A stretch of DNA of 64,000 nucleotides. Source: Fredinandcohnia onubensis (GTDB taxonomy: Bacteria > Bacillota > Bacilli > Bacillales > Bacillaceae_L). Shown here in pieces: positions 1 to 7,861 of this stretch. The stretch lies in assembly GCF_031181385.1 (NCBI RefSeq), contig NZ_JAPSKV010000015.1, positions 1 to 64,000 on the forward strand, read 5' to 3'. The notes beneath the pieces are model-generated. The model worked only from the letters and a program-made list of their open reading frames with translations, did not search any database and was not told the DNA's origin. The stretch's first letter is position 1, and each line of letters starts with the position of its first letter. Position numbers and translations under genes: made by a program.

Positions 1-203
<203 letters not shown>

Positions 204-285
204 AGTATTGATTGCTCAATAGTTTTTGTTACTTTAGAATTAAACGTTGACGCTTGTATTATGTTTAGTTTTCAAAGAACTAATT

Positions 286-359
286 TGGAGCGGGTGATGA
301 GAATCGAACTCACGACATCAGCTTGGAAGGCTGAGGTTTTACCATTAAACTACACCCGC
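286..359 (-). tRNA. tRNA-Gly (anticodon TCC)
   Basis: Full cloverleaf of 74 nt on the reverse strand with a 7-bp acceptor stem (GCGGGTG), GTTCGATTC T-arm, anticodon TCC and an encoded CCA. It is the last tRNA before 16S. Confidence 0.96.
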
Positions 360-375
360 ATATATTAATTTCGTC

Positions 376-452
376 TGGTCGGGAAGACAGGATTCGAACC
401 TGCGACCCCTTGGTCCCAAACCAAGTGCTCTACCAAGCTGAGCTACTTCCCG
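376..452 (-). tRNA. tRNA-Pro (anticodon TGG)
   Basis: 77-nt cloverleaf, acceptor CGGGAAG, anticodon TGG, T-arm GGTTCGAATCC, encoded CCA. Confidence 0.96.
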
Positions 453-460
453 ATATAAAA

Positions 461-537
<77 letters not shown>

Positions 538-623
538 ATATTAATCAGTGATTTGAAATCAGCGACTTTCCTATAGTAGCATCTTGCAAACCTAATTGCA
601 AGTACTTTTTTAAAAACTTTTTT

Positions 624-710
<87 letters not shown>

Positions 711-727
711 GAATACATTATACACAG

Positions 728-808
728 TGCGGGTGAAGGGACTCGAACCCCCACGTCAAAGACACTAGATCCTAAGTCTAGCGCGTCTGCCAATTCCGCC
801 ACACCCGC
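728..808 (-). tRNA. tRNA-Leu (anticodon TAG)
   Basis: Class II tRNA with long variable arm, acceptor GCGGGTG, anticodon TAG. CCA is not encoded: the discriminator A at 728 is followed by CTG, so nucleotidyltransferase must add it. Confidence 0.94.
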
Positions 809-823
809 ATTTATTGATATAAA

Positions 824-899
824 TGGTGAGCCATGAAGGACTCGAACCTTCGACCCTCTGATTAAAAGTCAGATGCTCTACCAACTGAGCTAATGGCTC
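824..899 (-). tRNA. tRNA-Lys (anticodon TTT)
   Basis: 76-nt cloverleaf, acceptor GAGCCAT, anticodon TTT, encoded CCA. Confidence 0.96.
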
Positions 900-934
900 G
901 TGCAATGTTTATTGATAATTGCTGTTAATGAAAA

Positions 935-1009
935 TGGCTGGGCTAGCAGGATTCGAACCTACGAATGACGGAGTCAAAGTCCGTTGCCTTACCGCTTGGC
1001 TATAGCCCA
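935..1009 (-). tRNA. tRNA-Gln (anticodon TTG)
   Basis: 75-nt cloverleaf beginning TGGGCTATAGCCAAGCGG, the usual Bacillus Gln tRNA start; anticodon TTG; encoded CCA. Confidence 0.96.
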
Positions 1010-1152
1010 TTGATTAACTTCATGAATCCTCTTCTTCGAATACACTTCATGAACTTTCACCGCAAGAGGACATTTTGGGTTATTTCAGTAGGAAATAACA
1101 CGAAATATCATCGACATTACTAATGTAATGATCATAACTTAAATAATGGTGG

Positions 1153-1228
1153 TGGTGGAGGATGACGGGATCGAACCGCCGACCCCCTGCTTGTAAGGCA
1201 GGTGCTCTCCCAGCTGAGCTAATCCTCC
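1153..1228 (-). tRNA. tRNA-Val (anticodon TAC)
   Basis: 76-nt cloverleaf, acceptor GGAGGAT, anticodon TAC, encoded CCA. It is separated from tRNA-Gln by about 140 bp, the largest gap in the array; no gene or clear promoter is visible in the gap. Confidence 0.96.
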
Positions 1229-1287
1229 ATGTTTTAGAGATAGAAATGGGAGGTAAGATTTTTTCAATCCTACATCCCATCATTGTA

Positions 1288-1359
1288 TGACCCGTACGGG
1301 ATTCGAACCCGTGTTACCGCCGTGAAAGGGCGGTGTCTTAACCGCTTGACCAACGGGCC
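1288..1359 (-). tRNA. tRNA-Glu (anticodon TTC)
   Basis: 72-nt cloverleaf, acceptor GGCCCGT, anticodon TTC, no encoded CCA. Confidence 0.95.
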
Positions 1360-1369
1360 ATTTTAAATC

Positions 1370-1460
1370 TGGCGGAGAAGGAGGGATTTGAACCCTCGCG
1401 CCGCTTACGCGACCTACACCCTTAGCAGGGGCGCCTCTTCAGCCACTTGAGTACTTCCCC
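1370..1460 (-). tRNA. tRNA-Ser (anticodon GCT)
   Basis: 91-nt class II tRNA with a long variable arm, anticodon GCT, encoded CCA. Confidence 0.95.
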
Positions 1461-1462
1461 AT

Positions 1463-1537
1463 TGGCTCCGCAGGTAGGACTCGAACCTACGACCGATCGG
1501 TTAACAGCCGATAGCTCTACCACTGAGCTACTGCGGA
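1463..1537 (-). tRNA. tRNA-Asn (anticodon GTT)
   Basis: 75-nt cloverleaf beginning TCCGCAGTAGCTCAGTGG, anticodon GTT, encoded CCA. It is the first tRNA of the array and lies 21 bp after the -10 box at 1558-1563. The Asn-Ser-Glu start matches the trnS array that follows sprT (ydcK) in B. subtilis. Confidence 0.96.
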
Positions 1538-1557
1538 ATAATGTGACGACATTACTT

Positions 1558-1586
1558 ATTATAAAAAGATACTTACTTGTTGTCAA
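1558..1586 (-). promoter_or_regulatory. SigA promoter of the tRNA/rRNA array
   Basis: On the reverse strand TTGACA (1581-1586), a 17-bp spacer and TATAAT (1558-1563) give a full-consensus sigma-A promoter just upstream of tRNA-Asn. It is the only clear promoter for the eleven tRNAs and may also drive the 16S gene. Confidence 0.9.
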
Positions 1587-1657
1587 GAGTATCTATTTTT
1601 TCTTGTTCAACCGTTTTTGCGGCGACTTTTATAATTTATCACATGATTAAACCTGAG

Positions 1658-2119
1658 TCAAACTTTTTTTGCTTCCATTAATTTCCCTGAGCATTTTCCA
1701 CAAACGTACCGTTTTGTGTCGATCCTTCTTTTCCTAACATATCCTAGCCCACAGCTTGTACATGTATACAAGTATTGCTTTGACATTTTTCTTCTTGTGA
1801 CAGATTCTAATGGTTTACAGAATCGGGGAGCGTCCACAGCCTTTAAGAGATTCCGAAAGTCCCGATCACGATGCTGATATCCTTTTCCCTCTATATGCAA
1901 ATGATAATGACACAGTTCATGCTTAATAATCCCGACTAATTCTTCGATTCCACGTTCTTGATAATATTTTGGATTCAGTTCAATATTGTGAGATTTTAGA
2001 AGATACCTGCCACCTGTAGTTTGTAATCGATTGTTAAAAGTGGCTTTGTGAAGAAATGGTTTACCGAACAATTCTAAAGAAACCTCTTCCACTATTTTTT
2101 GTAGTTCAAACTGTTCCAT
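1658..2119 (-). CDS. sprT: SprT-like zinc metalloprotease-fold protein
   Basis: 153-aa protein of the SprT-like family (YdcK in B. subtilis). It has the zinc motif HELCH in the first half and a C-terminal zinc ribbon with two Cys pairs (CTSC and CGKC). The fold is a minimal metalloprotease core; the biological role in Bacillus is unknown. The longer reading to 2185 lacks a ribosome binding site. The chosen ATG at 2119 has AGGAGG six to eight bases upstream and gives the family length. Its place between tex/cmpA and the tRNA array matches B. subtilis. Confidence 0.92.
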   Translation of the reverse strand: MEQFELQKIVEEVSLELFGKPFLHKATFNNRLQTTGGRYLLKSHNIELNPKYYQERGIEELVGIIKHELCHYHLHIEGKGYQHRDRDFRNLLKAVDAPRFCKPLESVTRRKMSKQYLYTCTSCGLGYVRKRRIDTKRYVCGKCSGKLMEAKKV

Positions 2120-2269
2120 GTTTTTCCTCCTTTCTATCCTTTTCGAACAGGACGTACTGTATCTGCATACACTATATATACTCAAACCTATAGTTTGGTA
2201 ACTTCATCACTATAGTATCATTTTTTTATTTTTTGGAGGTAAAAGTTTATTAACGAGGAGGTTTAGCCT

Positions 2270-2383
2270 ATGCCTACTTGGCTTCAAAACCAAATGAAAC
2301 GCGCCTACTATGAGAAAAATCGATACCAAATTAAATTATTGAATCAATGCTGGTATTTTTATAGAAAAAAACACTGCTCGTGA
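2270..2383 (+). CDS. cmpA: Cortex morphogenetic protein CmpA
   Basis: 37-aa ORF beginning MPTWLQNQM and ending WYFYRKKHCS. I recognise it as CmpA, a small sporulation protein made in the mother cell that acts with the ClpXP adaptor pathway to couple spore coat (SpoIVA) and cortex assembly. It has AGGAGG at 2256-2261, nine bases before the ATG. It is read toward tex, and its stop codon lies inside the loop region of the shared terminator. Position beside tex and sprT fits the B. subtilis order. It is short enough to be missed by most gene callers. Confidence 0.93.
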   Translation: MPTWLQNQMKRAYYEKNRYQIKLLNQCWYFYRKKHCS

Positions 2384-2396
2384 GCAGTGTTTTTAG
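2365..2396. terminator. Bidirectional terminator, cmpA/tex
   Basis: Stem AAACACTGCTC with loop GT and an exact complement, flanked by A-run and T-run on either side. It can end both cmpA (plus) and tex (minus). The cmpA stop codon TGA (2381-2383) is part of the hairpin. Confidence 0.9.
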
Positions 2397-2401
2397 ATTT
2401 A

Positions 2402-4579
2402 TTAGTTTTGTGGCGGCAGCATTGTTAATGCCACTCTTCCTTTTTTAACATCGACGTCATCTATCCATACCGTTACAACATCTCCGACTGATACTACATC
2501 AAGTGGATGTTTTACGAAGTTATTGCTTAGTTTTGAGATATGGACTAAGCCATCCTGCTTAACTCCAATGTCAACAAACGCTCCAAAATCTACAACATTT
2601 CGAACAGTTCCTTCAAGCTCCATTCCTTTCGCAAGGTCTTCAAGCTTAAGGATGTCTTTTTTAAGTAATGGTTTTGCCAGTTCATCACGTGGATCACGTT
2701 CAGGGCTTACTAACGCTTCTGTAATATCGTGAATGGTGATTTCACCAATTCCCATTTCAGCAGCAACTTCCTCTGCCACGATAGATGAGATGGCTTCTTT
2801 TAAATTATCTGTACCAAGGTCATTACTCGTTAAACCATATTTCGCAAGAAGTTTTTTAACTTCCTTATAGTTTTCCGGGTGAATTCCTGTACGGTCTAAT
2901 GGTTCATTACCATCAACGATACGAAGGAAACCGATACATTGCTCATATGTTTTTGCACCTAGGCGCGGAATGTTCTTTAATTCGCTTCTGTTCGTGAACT
3001 TCCCTTGTTCTTCGCGTTTTTTGACGATGTTGTTTGCGACAGCTTTGGATAGACCAGCTACATATTGTAATAAGGATGGGGATGCTGTATTTACATTTAC
3101 ACCAACCTTGTTAACTACCGTTTCAACGACGAAGGTTAGCTGGTCATTTAATTTTTTCTGTGAAACATCATGCTGGTATTGACCTACTCCCACTGACTTC
3201 GGATCAATTTTCACTAGTTCTGCCAATGGATCTTGAAGTCTTCTTGCAATGGAGACCGCACTTCTTTCTTCAACTTGGAAATCAGGAAACTCTTCTCGCG
3301 CTATATCGGATGCTGAGTACACACTTGCACCCGCTTCATTCACGATAATATAGAAGATTTCTTGATTTACTTCTTTTAAAACATCAGCGACAAATTGCTC
3401 TGTTTCCCTTGAGGCCGTACCATTTCCGACAGCCACCATTTCGACCTTAAATTCTTGTAGAATAGATTTGATTTTCTTTACCGCTTCTTCCTTTTTATTC
3501 ACTGGCGGGTGCGGATAAATAACATCTATTTTTAGAACTTTCCCTGTTTCATCGACAGCAGCTAGTTTACATCCTGTACGATAAGCGGGGTCAACCCCTA
3601 GAACAACCTTACCTTTTAGTGGTGGCTGTAAGAGTAGATTACGAAGGTTTTCTGAGAAAATGTGAATGGCTCTGTCTTCTGCCTTTTCCGTTAACTCTTT
3701 TCGAATTTCTCTTTCAATCGAAGGCTGAATCAAGCGTTTATAGCTATCTTCAATTGTTTCTACGATATATGGAGTTACCGGTGAATTTTCCTTCTTTACG
3801 ATTTTCCGATGTAAGAAGGTTACAATTCGGTCAAGAGGTGGTTCAATTGATACACGTAAGATTTCCTCTTTTTCACCGCGATTCATCGCTAGCACACGAT
3901 GTGGAACTACTTTATGAATAGGCTCCTTGTATTCATAGTACATTTCGTAGACATTTTTTTCGTCTTTTTCTTGATCCTTTACCGCTGTTTCAATTGTGCC
4001 TTGTTTGAAGGTTTCATTGCGGATCCATTGACGAAAAGTCGCGTCATCAGAAATCCACTCAGCGATAATATCTTTAGCCCCCTGGATAGCATCTCCAGCA
4101 CTGAGTACTTCTTTTTCCTCTGAAATGAACCCGGTAGCATATTGTATAACATCTACATTCATTGGGAAGGTATATAACCATTCTGCCAATGGCTCGAGTC
4201 CCTTTTCTTTAGCCACGGTCGCTTTTGTACGACGCTTTTGCTTATATGGTCTATATAAATCCTCAACCTGCTGTAGCTTGGTCGATTTCATAATTTCTGC
4301 TTGAAGCTCATCAGTTAACTTCCCTTGTTCAGAAATAAGTCGAATGACTTCCTCTTTTCGTGTCTCAAGGTTCTGTAAATACGTCCATTTTTCTTGTACA
4401 TCTTTAATTTGTACTTCATCTAAAGAACCTGTCAGTTCTTTACGGTAACGCGCGATAAAAGGTACGGTATTGCCTTCATCTAAGAGGTTAATCACACTAT
4501 ACACTTGCTTTATTGTAATTCCAATTTCTCTGGCGATGGTTTTTACCATCATTTCATTTGTTTGCAATGTTTGTGTCAA
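2402..4579 (-). CDS. tex: Tex family RNA-binding transcription accessory protein
   Basis: 725-aa cytoplasmic protein of the Tex/Spt6-core family (YdcI). The N-terminal helical region leads into a YqgF/RNase-H-like domain in the middle (VVLGVDPAYRTGCK), then a helix-hairpin-helix segment (ASPSLLQYVAGLS and following) and a C-terminal S1 RNA-binding domain (GMELEGTVRNVVDFGAFVDIG). Length is normal for the family. Tex binds nucleic acids and is linked to transcription and RNA turnover; its exact task in Bacillus is open. It sits directly downstream of sigB (55 bp) and could be co-transcribed with it. Confidence 0.96.
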   Translation of the reverse strand: MTQTLQTNEMMVKTIAREIGITIKQVYSVINLLDEGNTVPFIARYRKELTGSLDEVQIKDVQEKWTYLQNLETRKEEVIRLISEQGKLTDELQAEIMKSTKLQQVEDLYRPYKQKRRTKATVAKEKGLEPLAEWLYTFPMNVDVIQYATGFISEEKEVLSAGDAIQGAKDIIAEWISDDATFRQWIRNETFKQGTIETAVKDQEKDEKNVYEMYYEYKEPIHKVVPHRVLAMNRGEKEEILRVSIEPPLDRIVTFLHRKIVKKENSPVTPYIVETIEDSYKRLIQPSIEREIRKELTEKAEDRAIHIFSENLRNLLLQPPLKGKVVLGVDPAYRTGCKLAAVDETGKVLKIDVIYPHPPVNKKEEAVKKIKSILQEFKVEMVAVGNGTASRETEQFVADVLKEVNQEIFYIIVNEAGASVYSASDIAREEFPDFQVEERSAVSIARRLQDPLAELVKIDPKSVGVGQYQHDVSQKKLNDQLTFVVETVVNKVGVNVNTASPSLLQYVAGLSKAVANNIVKKREEQGKFTNRSELKNIPRLGAKTYEQCIGFLRIVDGNEPLDRTGIHPENYKEVKKLLAKYGLTSNDLGTDNLKEAISSIVAEEVAAEMGIGEITIHDITEALVSPERDPRDELAKPLLKKDILKLEDLAKGMELEGTVRNVVDFGAFVDIGVKQDGLVHISKLSNNFVKHPLDVVSVGDVVTVWIDDVDVKKGRVALTMLPPQN

Positions 4580-4634
4580 AACTGTTTTCCTCCTACTTTC
4601 ACTTCTAACCCTTATCTATTCTACCAAAATTAGC

Positions 4635-5390
4635 TCATCCACGTACTGCTTCTCGAAGCTTTTTAATGGCATTTCGTTGGATGCGGGACACATGCATTTG
4701 TGAAACCCCAACTATTCTTCCTGTCTCTCTTTGACTCTTCTCTTGAATATACGTGTAGTAAAGAATTCTCTTTTCACGTTTAGAAAGAACATGGAGAGCA
4801 TTTTTTACATCCAACCTTTTCAATACTTTCTCGTAAGCTCTATCCTTCTTGCCTACTGTTTCTAATATTGATTTGCCTTCAGACTCTTGGTCAATCGGCA
4901 TTTCAATTGACTTTGAATAATAAGCTTGTCCAAGTTCCATTGCTTCTAGGACTTCCTTTTTATCTGCATGAAGATGATTTGCGATTTCATGAACCTCTGG
5001 TGTCCTTTGTAAGGCTACTGTAAGTTCTTCTTTTTCCTTATTTATTTTAATTCCGAGTTCCTTAGCCCCTCTTGGCACATGTACACTCCATGTTTTATCT
5101 CGTAAATAATGTTTAATTACACCAATAATTGTTGGTACAGCAAAGCTATTAAAGCTCTTTCCGACCGTTTGGTCGAATCTTCTTATCGCACCTAAAAGTC
5201 CAATTCTCCCTACTTGGACAATATCTTCGTGAAACGCTCTGCCTTTAGAGTATTTCCAAGCAATTGAATGAATCAGATTTTCATACTTCTCAACGATTTC
5301 CCTTTCTATTGCTTTTGAGCCAGTTTTTTGGAAGTCCTGTACCAGCCTTTCTACTTCGTCTCGTTTCGGTTTTGTAGATTGCCTTTTCAT
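4635..5390 (-). CDS. sigB: RNA polymerase sigma factor SigB
   Basis: 251-aa sigma-70 family protein with region 2 (WKYSKGRAFHEDIVQVGRIG), region 3 (SVHVPRGAKELG) and a region 4 HTH at the C-terminus (SQMHVSRIQRNAIKKLRE). The KTWSVHVPR segment and length fit the general stress factor SigB rather than SigF or SigG. In B. subtilis sigB lies in an eight-gene operon with rsbR, S, T, U, V, W and X. Here ndoA and sigB are only 259 bp apart, and no anti-sigma factor (RsbW), antagonist (RsbV) or phosphatase gene is present on either side. Control must come from genes elsewhere, or differ. No clear SigB-type promoter was found upstream. Confidence 0.9.
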   Translation of the reverse strand: MKRQSTKPKRDEVERLVQDFQKTGSKAIEREIVEKYENLIHSIAWKYSKGRAFHEDIVQVGRIGLLGAIRRFDQTVGKSFNSFAVPTIIGVIKHYLRDKTWSVHVPRGAKELGIKINKEKEELTVALQRTPEVHEIANHLHADKKEVLEAMELGQAYYSKSIEMPIDQESEGKSILETVGKKDRAYEKVLKRLDVKNALHVLSKREKRILYYTYIQEKSQRETGRIVGVSQMHVSRIQRNAIKKLREAVRG

Positions 5391-5540
5391 TCTTTTCCAC
5401 CGCTCTCTTTTTATTTTTTTCGAAAGGTATTTAAGGATAATCCCTTATTATGTACTTCGATGGAAAAGACGTGATATCCTTCACATTTCAGGATTTGTTA
5501 CATAAGTAAAATGTTTTTGTAATATATCATGTAGCCGGTA

Positions 5541-5579
5541 TTTATAGGATCAAAGACTAAAAACGCCACATCCTGTGGA
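5541..5579 (+). repeat. Fragment of the interspersed hairpin repeat
   Basis: TTTAT at 5541-5545 is followed by a 29-bp run (5551-5579) matching the shared repeat module at 23399, 24095 and 42878: CAAAGACTAA, then CGCCAC, a TCCT loop and GTGG. The rest of the module is missing. It lies between sigB and ndoA. Confidence 0.75.
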
Positions 5580-5596
5580 CTAATAAATAAAATAAA

Positions 5597-5620
5597 AGAA
5601 GTTACCACGGGGTAACTTCT
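5597..5620 (-). terminator. Terminator after ndoA
   Basis: Perfect 10-bp stem AGAAGTTACC with a 4-base loop, followed on the reverse strand by TTTTATT. It lies 30 bp beyond the ndoA stop and separates the toxin operon from sigB. Confidence 0.85.
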
Positions 5621-5649
5621 CATAGACGAATCACATATAAATAAATGAA

Positions 5650-6000
5650 TTAAAAATCGATGAGTCCTAAACTAATTTGTAAGGCATCATCCACTCTGTC
5701 CATCATCTCTTCATCGAGATGTGTTATCTTATCGGTTAGACGCTGCTTATCGATTGTACGAATTTGTTCTAACAGAATAACTGAATCGCGCTCAAATCCA
5801 TAACGCTCCGCATCGATCTCAACATGGGTTGGGAGCTTCGCTTTTTGAATTTGTGCAGTTATGGCTGCGACAATGACTGTGGGACTAAACCGATTCCCGA
5901 TATCGTTTTGGATGACAAGAACAGGACGAACGCCTCCTTGCTCTGAGCCAACAACTGGGGAGAGGTCTGCAAAATAAACGTCGCCACGTTTTACAATCAA
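5650..6000 (-). CDS. ndoA: mRNA endoribonuclease EndoA (MazF-type toxin)
   Basis: 116-aa MazF/PemK family toxin, the same length as B. subtilis EndoA, which cuts mRNA at UACAU. The catalytic pair Arg25 (QGGVRPV) and Thr48 (AAITAQ) is present. It starts 4 bp after the antitoxin gene, the normal translational coupling of the pair. Its product is neutralised by EndoAI encoded just upstream. Confidence 0.97.
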   Translation of the reverse strand: MIVKRGDVYFADLSPVVGSEQGGVRPVLVIQNDIGNRFSPTVIVAAITAQIQKAKLPTHVEIDAERYGFERDSVILLEQIRTIDKQRLTDKITHLDEEMMDRVDDALQISLGLIDF

Positions 6001-6004
6001 ATGA

Positions 6005-6286
6005 TTACCCCCCGCTAACTAAGCGTTCTACGGTGTGGTCAGCCTCAGATTCAGCTAAAAAAGCCTCCGATGCAATAGTAAGGTTGATTTTTGCCATTTC
6101 CATGTAACCGCGTCTCATAGATTCTGTAATTTGACGCTTCTTTCTTTCACGTAGATACATTTTTGTAGCTTGATAAATCAGTTCATTACGGTTACCGTTT
6201 TCTTGTTTCACTAGGCCATCCAACTCACTAATTAGGTTTTGTGGTAATCGTACTAGAATTTCTGTTGTTGCGCTGGATTCAGACAC
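6005..6286 (-). CDS. ndoAI: Antitoxin EndoAI (ribbon-helix-helix)
   Basis: 93-aa CopG/ribbon-helix-helix antitoxin with the motif [15 protein letters not shown] at the N-terminus and the conserved C-terminal tail [15 protein letters not shown]. An ATG lies at 6292, but a GTG at 6286 is better spaced (9 bases) from the GGAGG and gives exactly the N-terminus (M-SESSATTE) and length of the B. subtilis protein. It should repress its own operon together with EndoA. Confidence 0.93.
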   Translation of the reverse strand: MSESSATTEILVRLPQNLISELDGLVKQENGNRNELIYQATKMYLRERKKRQITESMRRGYMEMAKINLTIASEAFLAESEADHTVERLVSGG

Positions 6287-6509
6287 AAACATACACCTCC
6301 ACCAACTTGCCACCAATATTCTACTCCAATCTTAATAATACCATTATTATGATTAGATGCAAAGCTTAATCCATTAATTCTTAATTATTATCGACATATA
6401 CAATTGGTTTTTATGCATAGGTTTTACAAGGTTTCCAAAACCTGCATTTATTTTCGTGCATAAAAAAAGAAGTCATCCAACGTGTACAACCATTGTACTA
6501 TTTTCTCTA

Positions 6510-7673
6510 CTAGTAATGTCTTAATAACGGATTTCTCACTTCAATTATTCTCTTATTTCTTAAAAAAATACGCGGAACTCGAAAACTTATCGTACATGTA
6601 ACCTCGTAGTTGATCGTTTCAAGAGCGCTTGCCACATCGTCTACACTAATAAATTTGTTATTTTGCTCCCCGATTAAAGTGACTTTTGTGCCTACCGGAA
6701 GTTTATTTGGAAGTCGGACCATAAATTGGTCCATGCAGACACGGCCAATAATTTGACAGAGTTCCCCGTCAATTAAAACGTTCGTATTTTGTAGTTTCCG
6801 AATCCAACCATCGGCGTAGCCGACTGGAACTGTCCCGACCCACATATCTTCATCTGCTGTAAAAGTTGCCCCATAGCTAACTTTTTCGCCTTTTGATATT
6901 CGTTTTACATGGACGAGCTTGCTATGGAAAGAAAAGGCTTGCTCGAGCTCGTATGGTAGCTGATCTTTTATTTCCGGTGATGGGGTCATTCCATACATCC
7001 CAATTCCCAGTCTTACCACATTAAATACTTTATCGGGAAAACGATAGCCAGTTGCACTATTTCCACAATGAATTAGTTTCGGTTTGTTTGGAATCCACTC
7101 AAGCATTTCCAAGAAATTTTGATATTGATGTTCAAAATAAGATGTATCAATTTCGTCTGCTGTTGCAAAGTGAGTAAAAACACCATCGAGTTGAAGTTGA
7201 GGATTTTGCTTAACTTTCTTAAGAATCGTTTGTAATTCCTCTTTTTCCTTAACTCCAAGGCGTCCCATTCCTGTATCAAGTTTTAAGTGAAGAGTAAGTG
7301 GAGAACTACCTTGATAGTTTTCTAATACCTCATCAAGCCACTCCCCGCTGTAAATAGTGAGCGAGATATTGTGTTCTGCTGCAATCGCTACGTCAGTTGG
7401 ACGTGATGCTCCAAGTACAAGAATCGGTGCATCTATTCCTCCATGGCGTAGAGAAATCGCTTCATCGATAAATGCAACTGCAAGATAGGTAGCCCCCGCT
7501 TCAAGCGCAGTTTTTGCAACCTCCACGTCTCCGTGTCCATACGCATTTGCCTTAACGACCGCCATTACGTCCACTTGTTCTGGTAAAAACCCTTTCATGT
7601 TTTTTACATTCTCAAAAATGCAATCTAAATCCACTTCAACCCAAGTATCACGATAAAAATGGGTAGAGTCCAT
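6510..7673 (-). CDS. alr: Alanine racemase (PLP-dependent)
   Basis: 387-aa fold-type III racemase that interconverts L- and D-alanine for peptidoglycan. The PLP-binding lysine is Lys41 (VVKANAYGHGD) and the second catalytic residue is the Tyr in VSYGATF. The chosen start (MDSTHFYRDTW) has AAGGTG upstream and aligns with other Alr proteins; the 22 extra codons to 7739 lack a binding site. It supplies D-Ala to Ddl, encoded further along the same block. The next downstream gene is ndoAI, about 220 bp away. Confidence 0.97.
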   Translation of the reverse strand: MDSTHFYRDTWVEVDLDCIFENVKNMKGFLPEQVDVMAVVKANAYGHGDVEVAKTALEAGATYLAVAFIDEAISLRHGGIDAPILVLGASRPTDVAIAAEHNISLTIYSGEWLDEVLENYQGSSPLTLHLKLDTGMGRLGVKEKEELQTILKKVKQNPQLQLDGVFTHFATADEIDTSYFEHQYQNFLEMLEWIPNKPKLIHCGNSATGYRFPDKVFNVVRLGIGMYGMTPSPEIKDQLPYELEQAFSFHSKLVHVKRISKGEKVSYGATFTADEDMWVGTVPVGYADGWIRKLQNTNVLIDGELCQIIGRVCMDQFMVRLPNKLPVGTKVTLIGEQNNKFISVDDVASALETINYEVTCTISFRVPRIFLRNKRIIEVRNPLLRHY

Positions 7674-7823
7674 GAATAAACACCTTCTTAGATTATTAAC
7701 TACTATATGAATTCGATTATTAAACTTAGTTGTGTCCATGTCAATGGTAGTTTTTCATCATACCCATCTTAACATATGACGAAAAAAAGAAAATATGTTG
7801 AAGAAAAACTAAAATGCAGGCCA

Positions 7824-7853
7824 AAGACCCCTTTGGGTGGTCAAAGGGGTCTT
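7824..7853 (-). terminator. Hairpin after the inhA-like gene
   Basis: 12-bp perfect stem AAGACCCCTTTG with loop GGTGGT, 9 bp beyond the protease stop codon. The reverse-strand tail is not a clean U-run, so termination is likely but not certain. Confidence 0.65.
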
Positions 7854-7861
7854 AAAAATTT

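Noticed and set aside
1080-1283. 67-aa minus-strand ORF across tRNA-Val
   Set aside because: It covers the tRNA gene; any coding frame is accidental.
5650-6286. Toxin-antitoxin pair as an acquired defence or plasmid addiction module
   Set aside because: It is the ordinary chromosomal ndoAI-ndoA pair at its conserved place beside alr.
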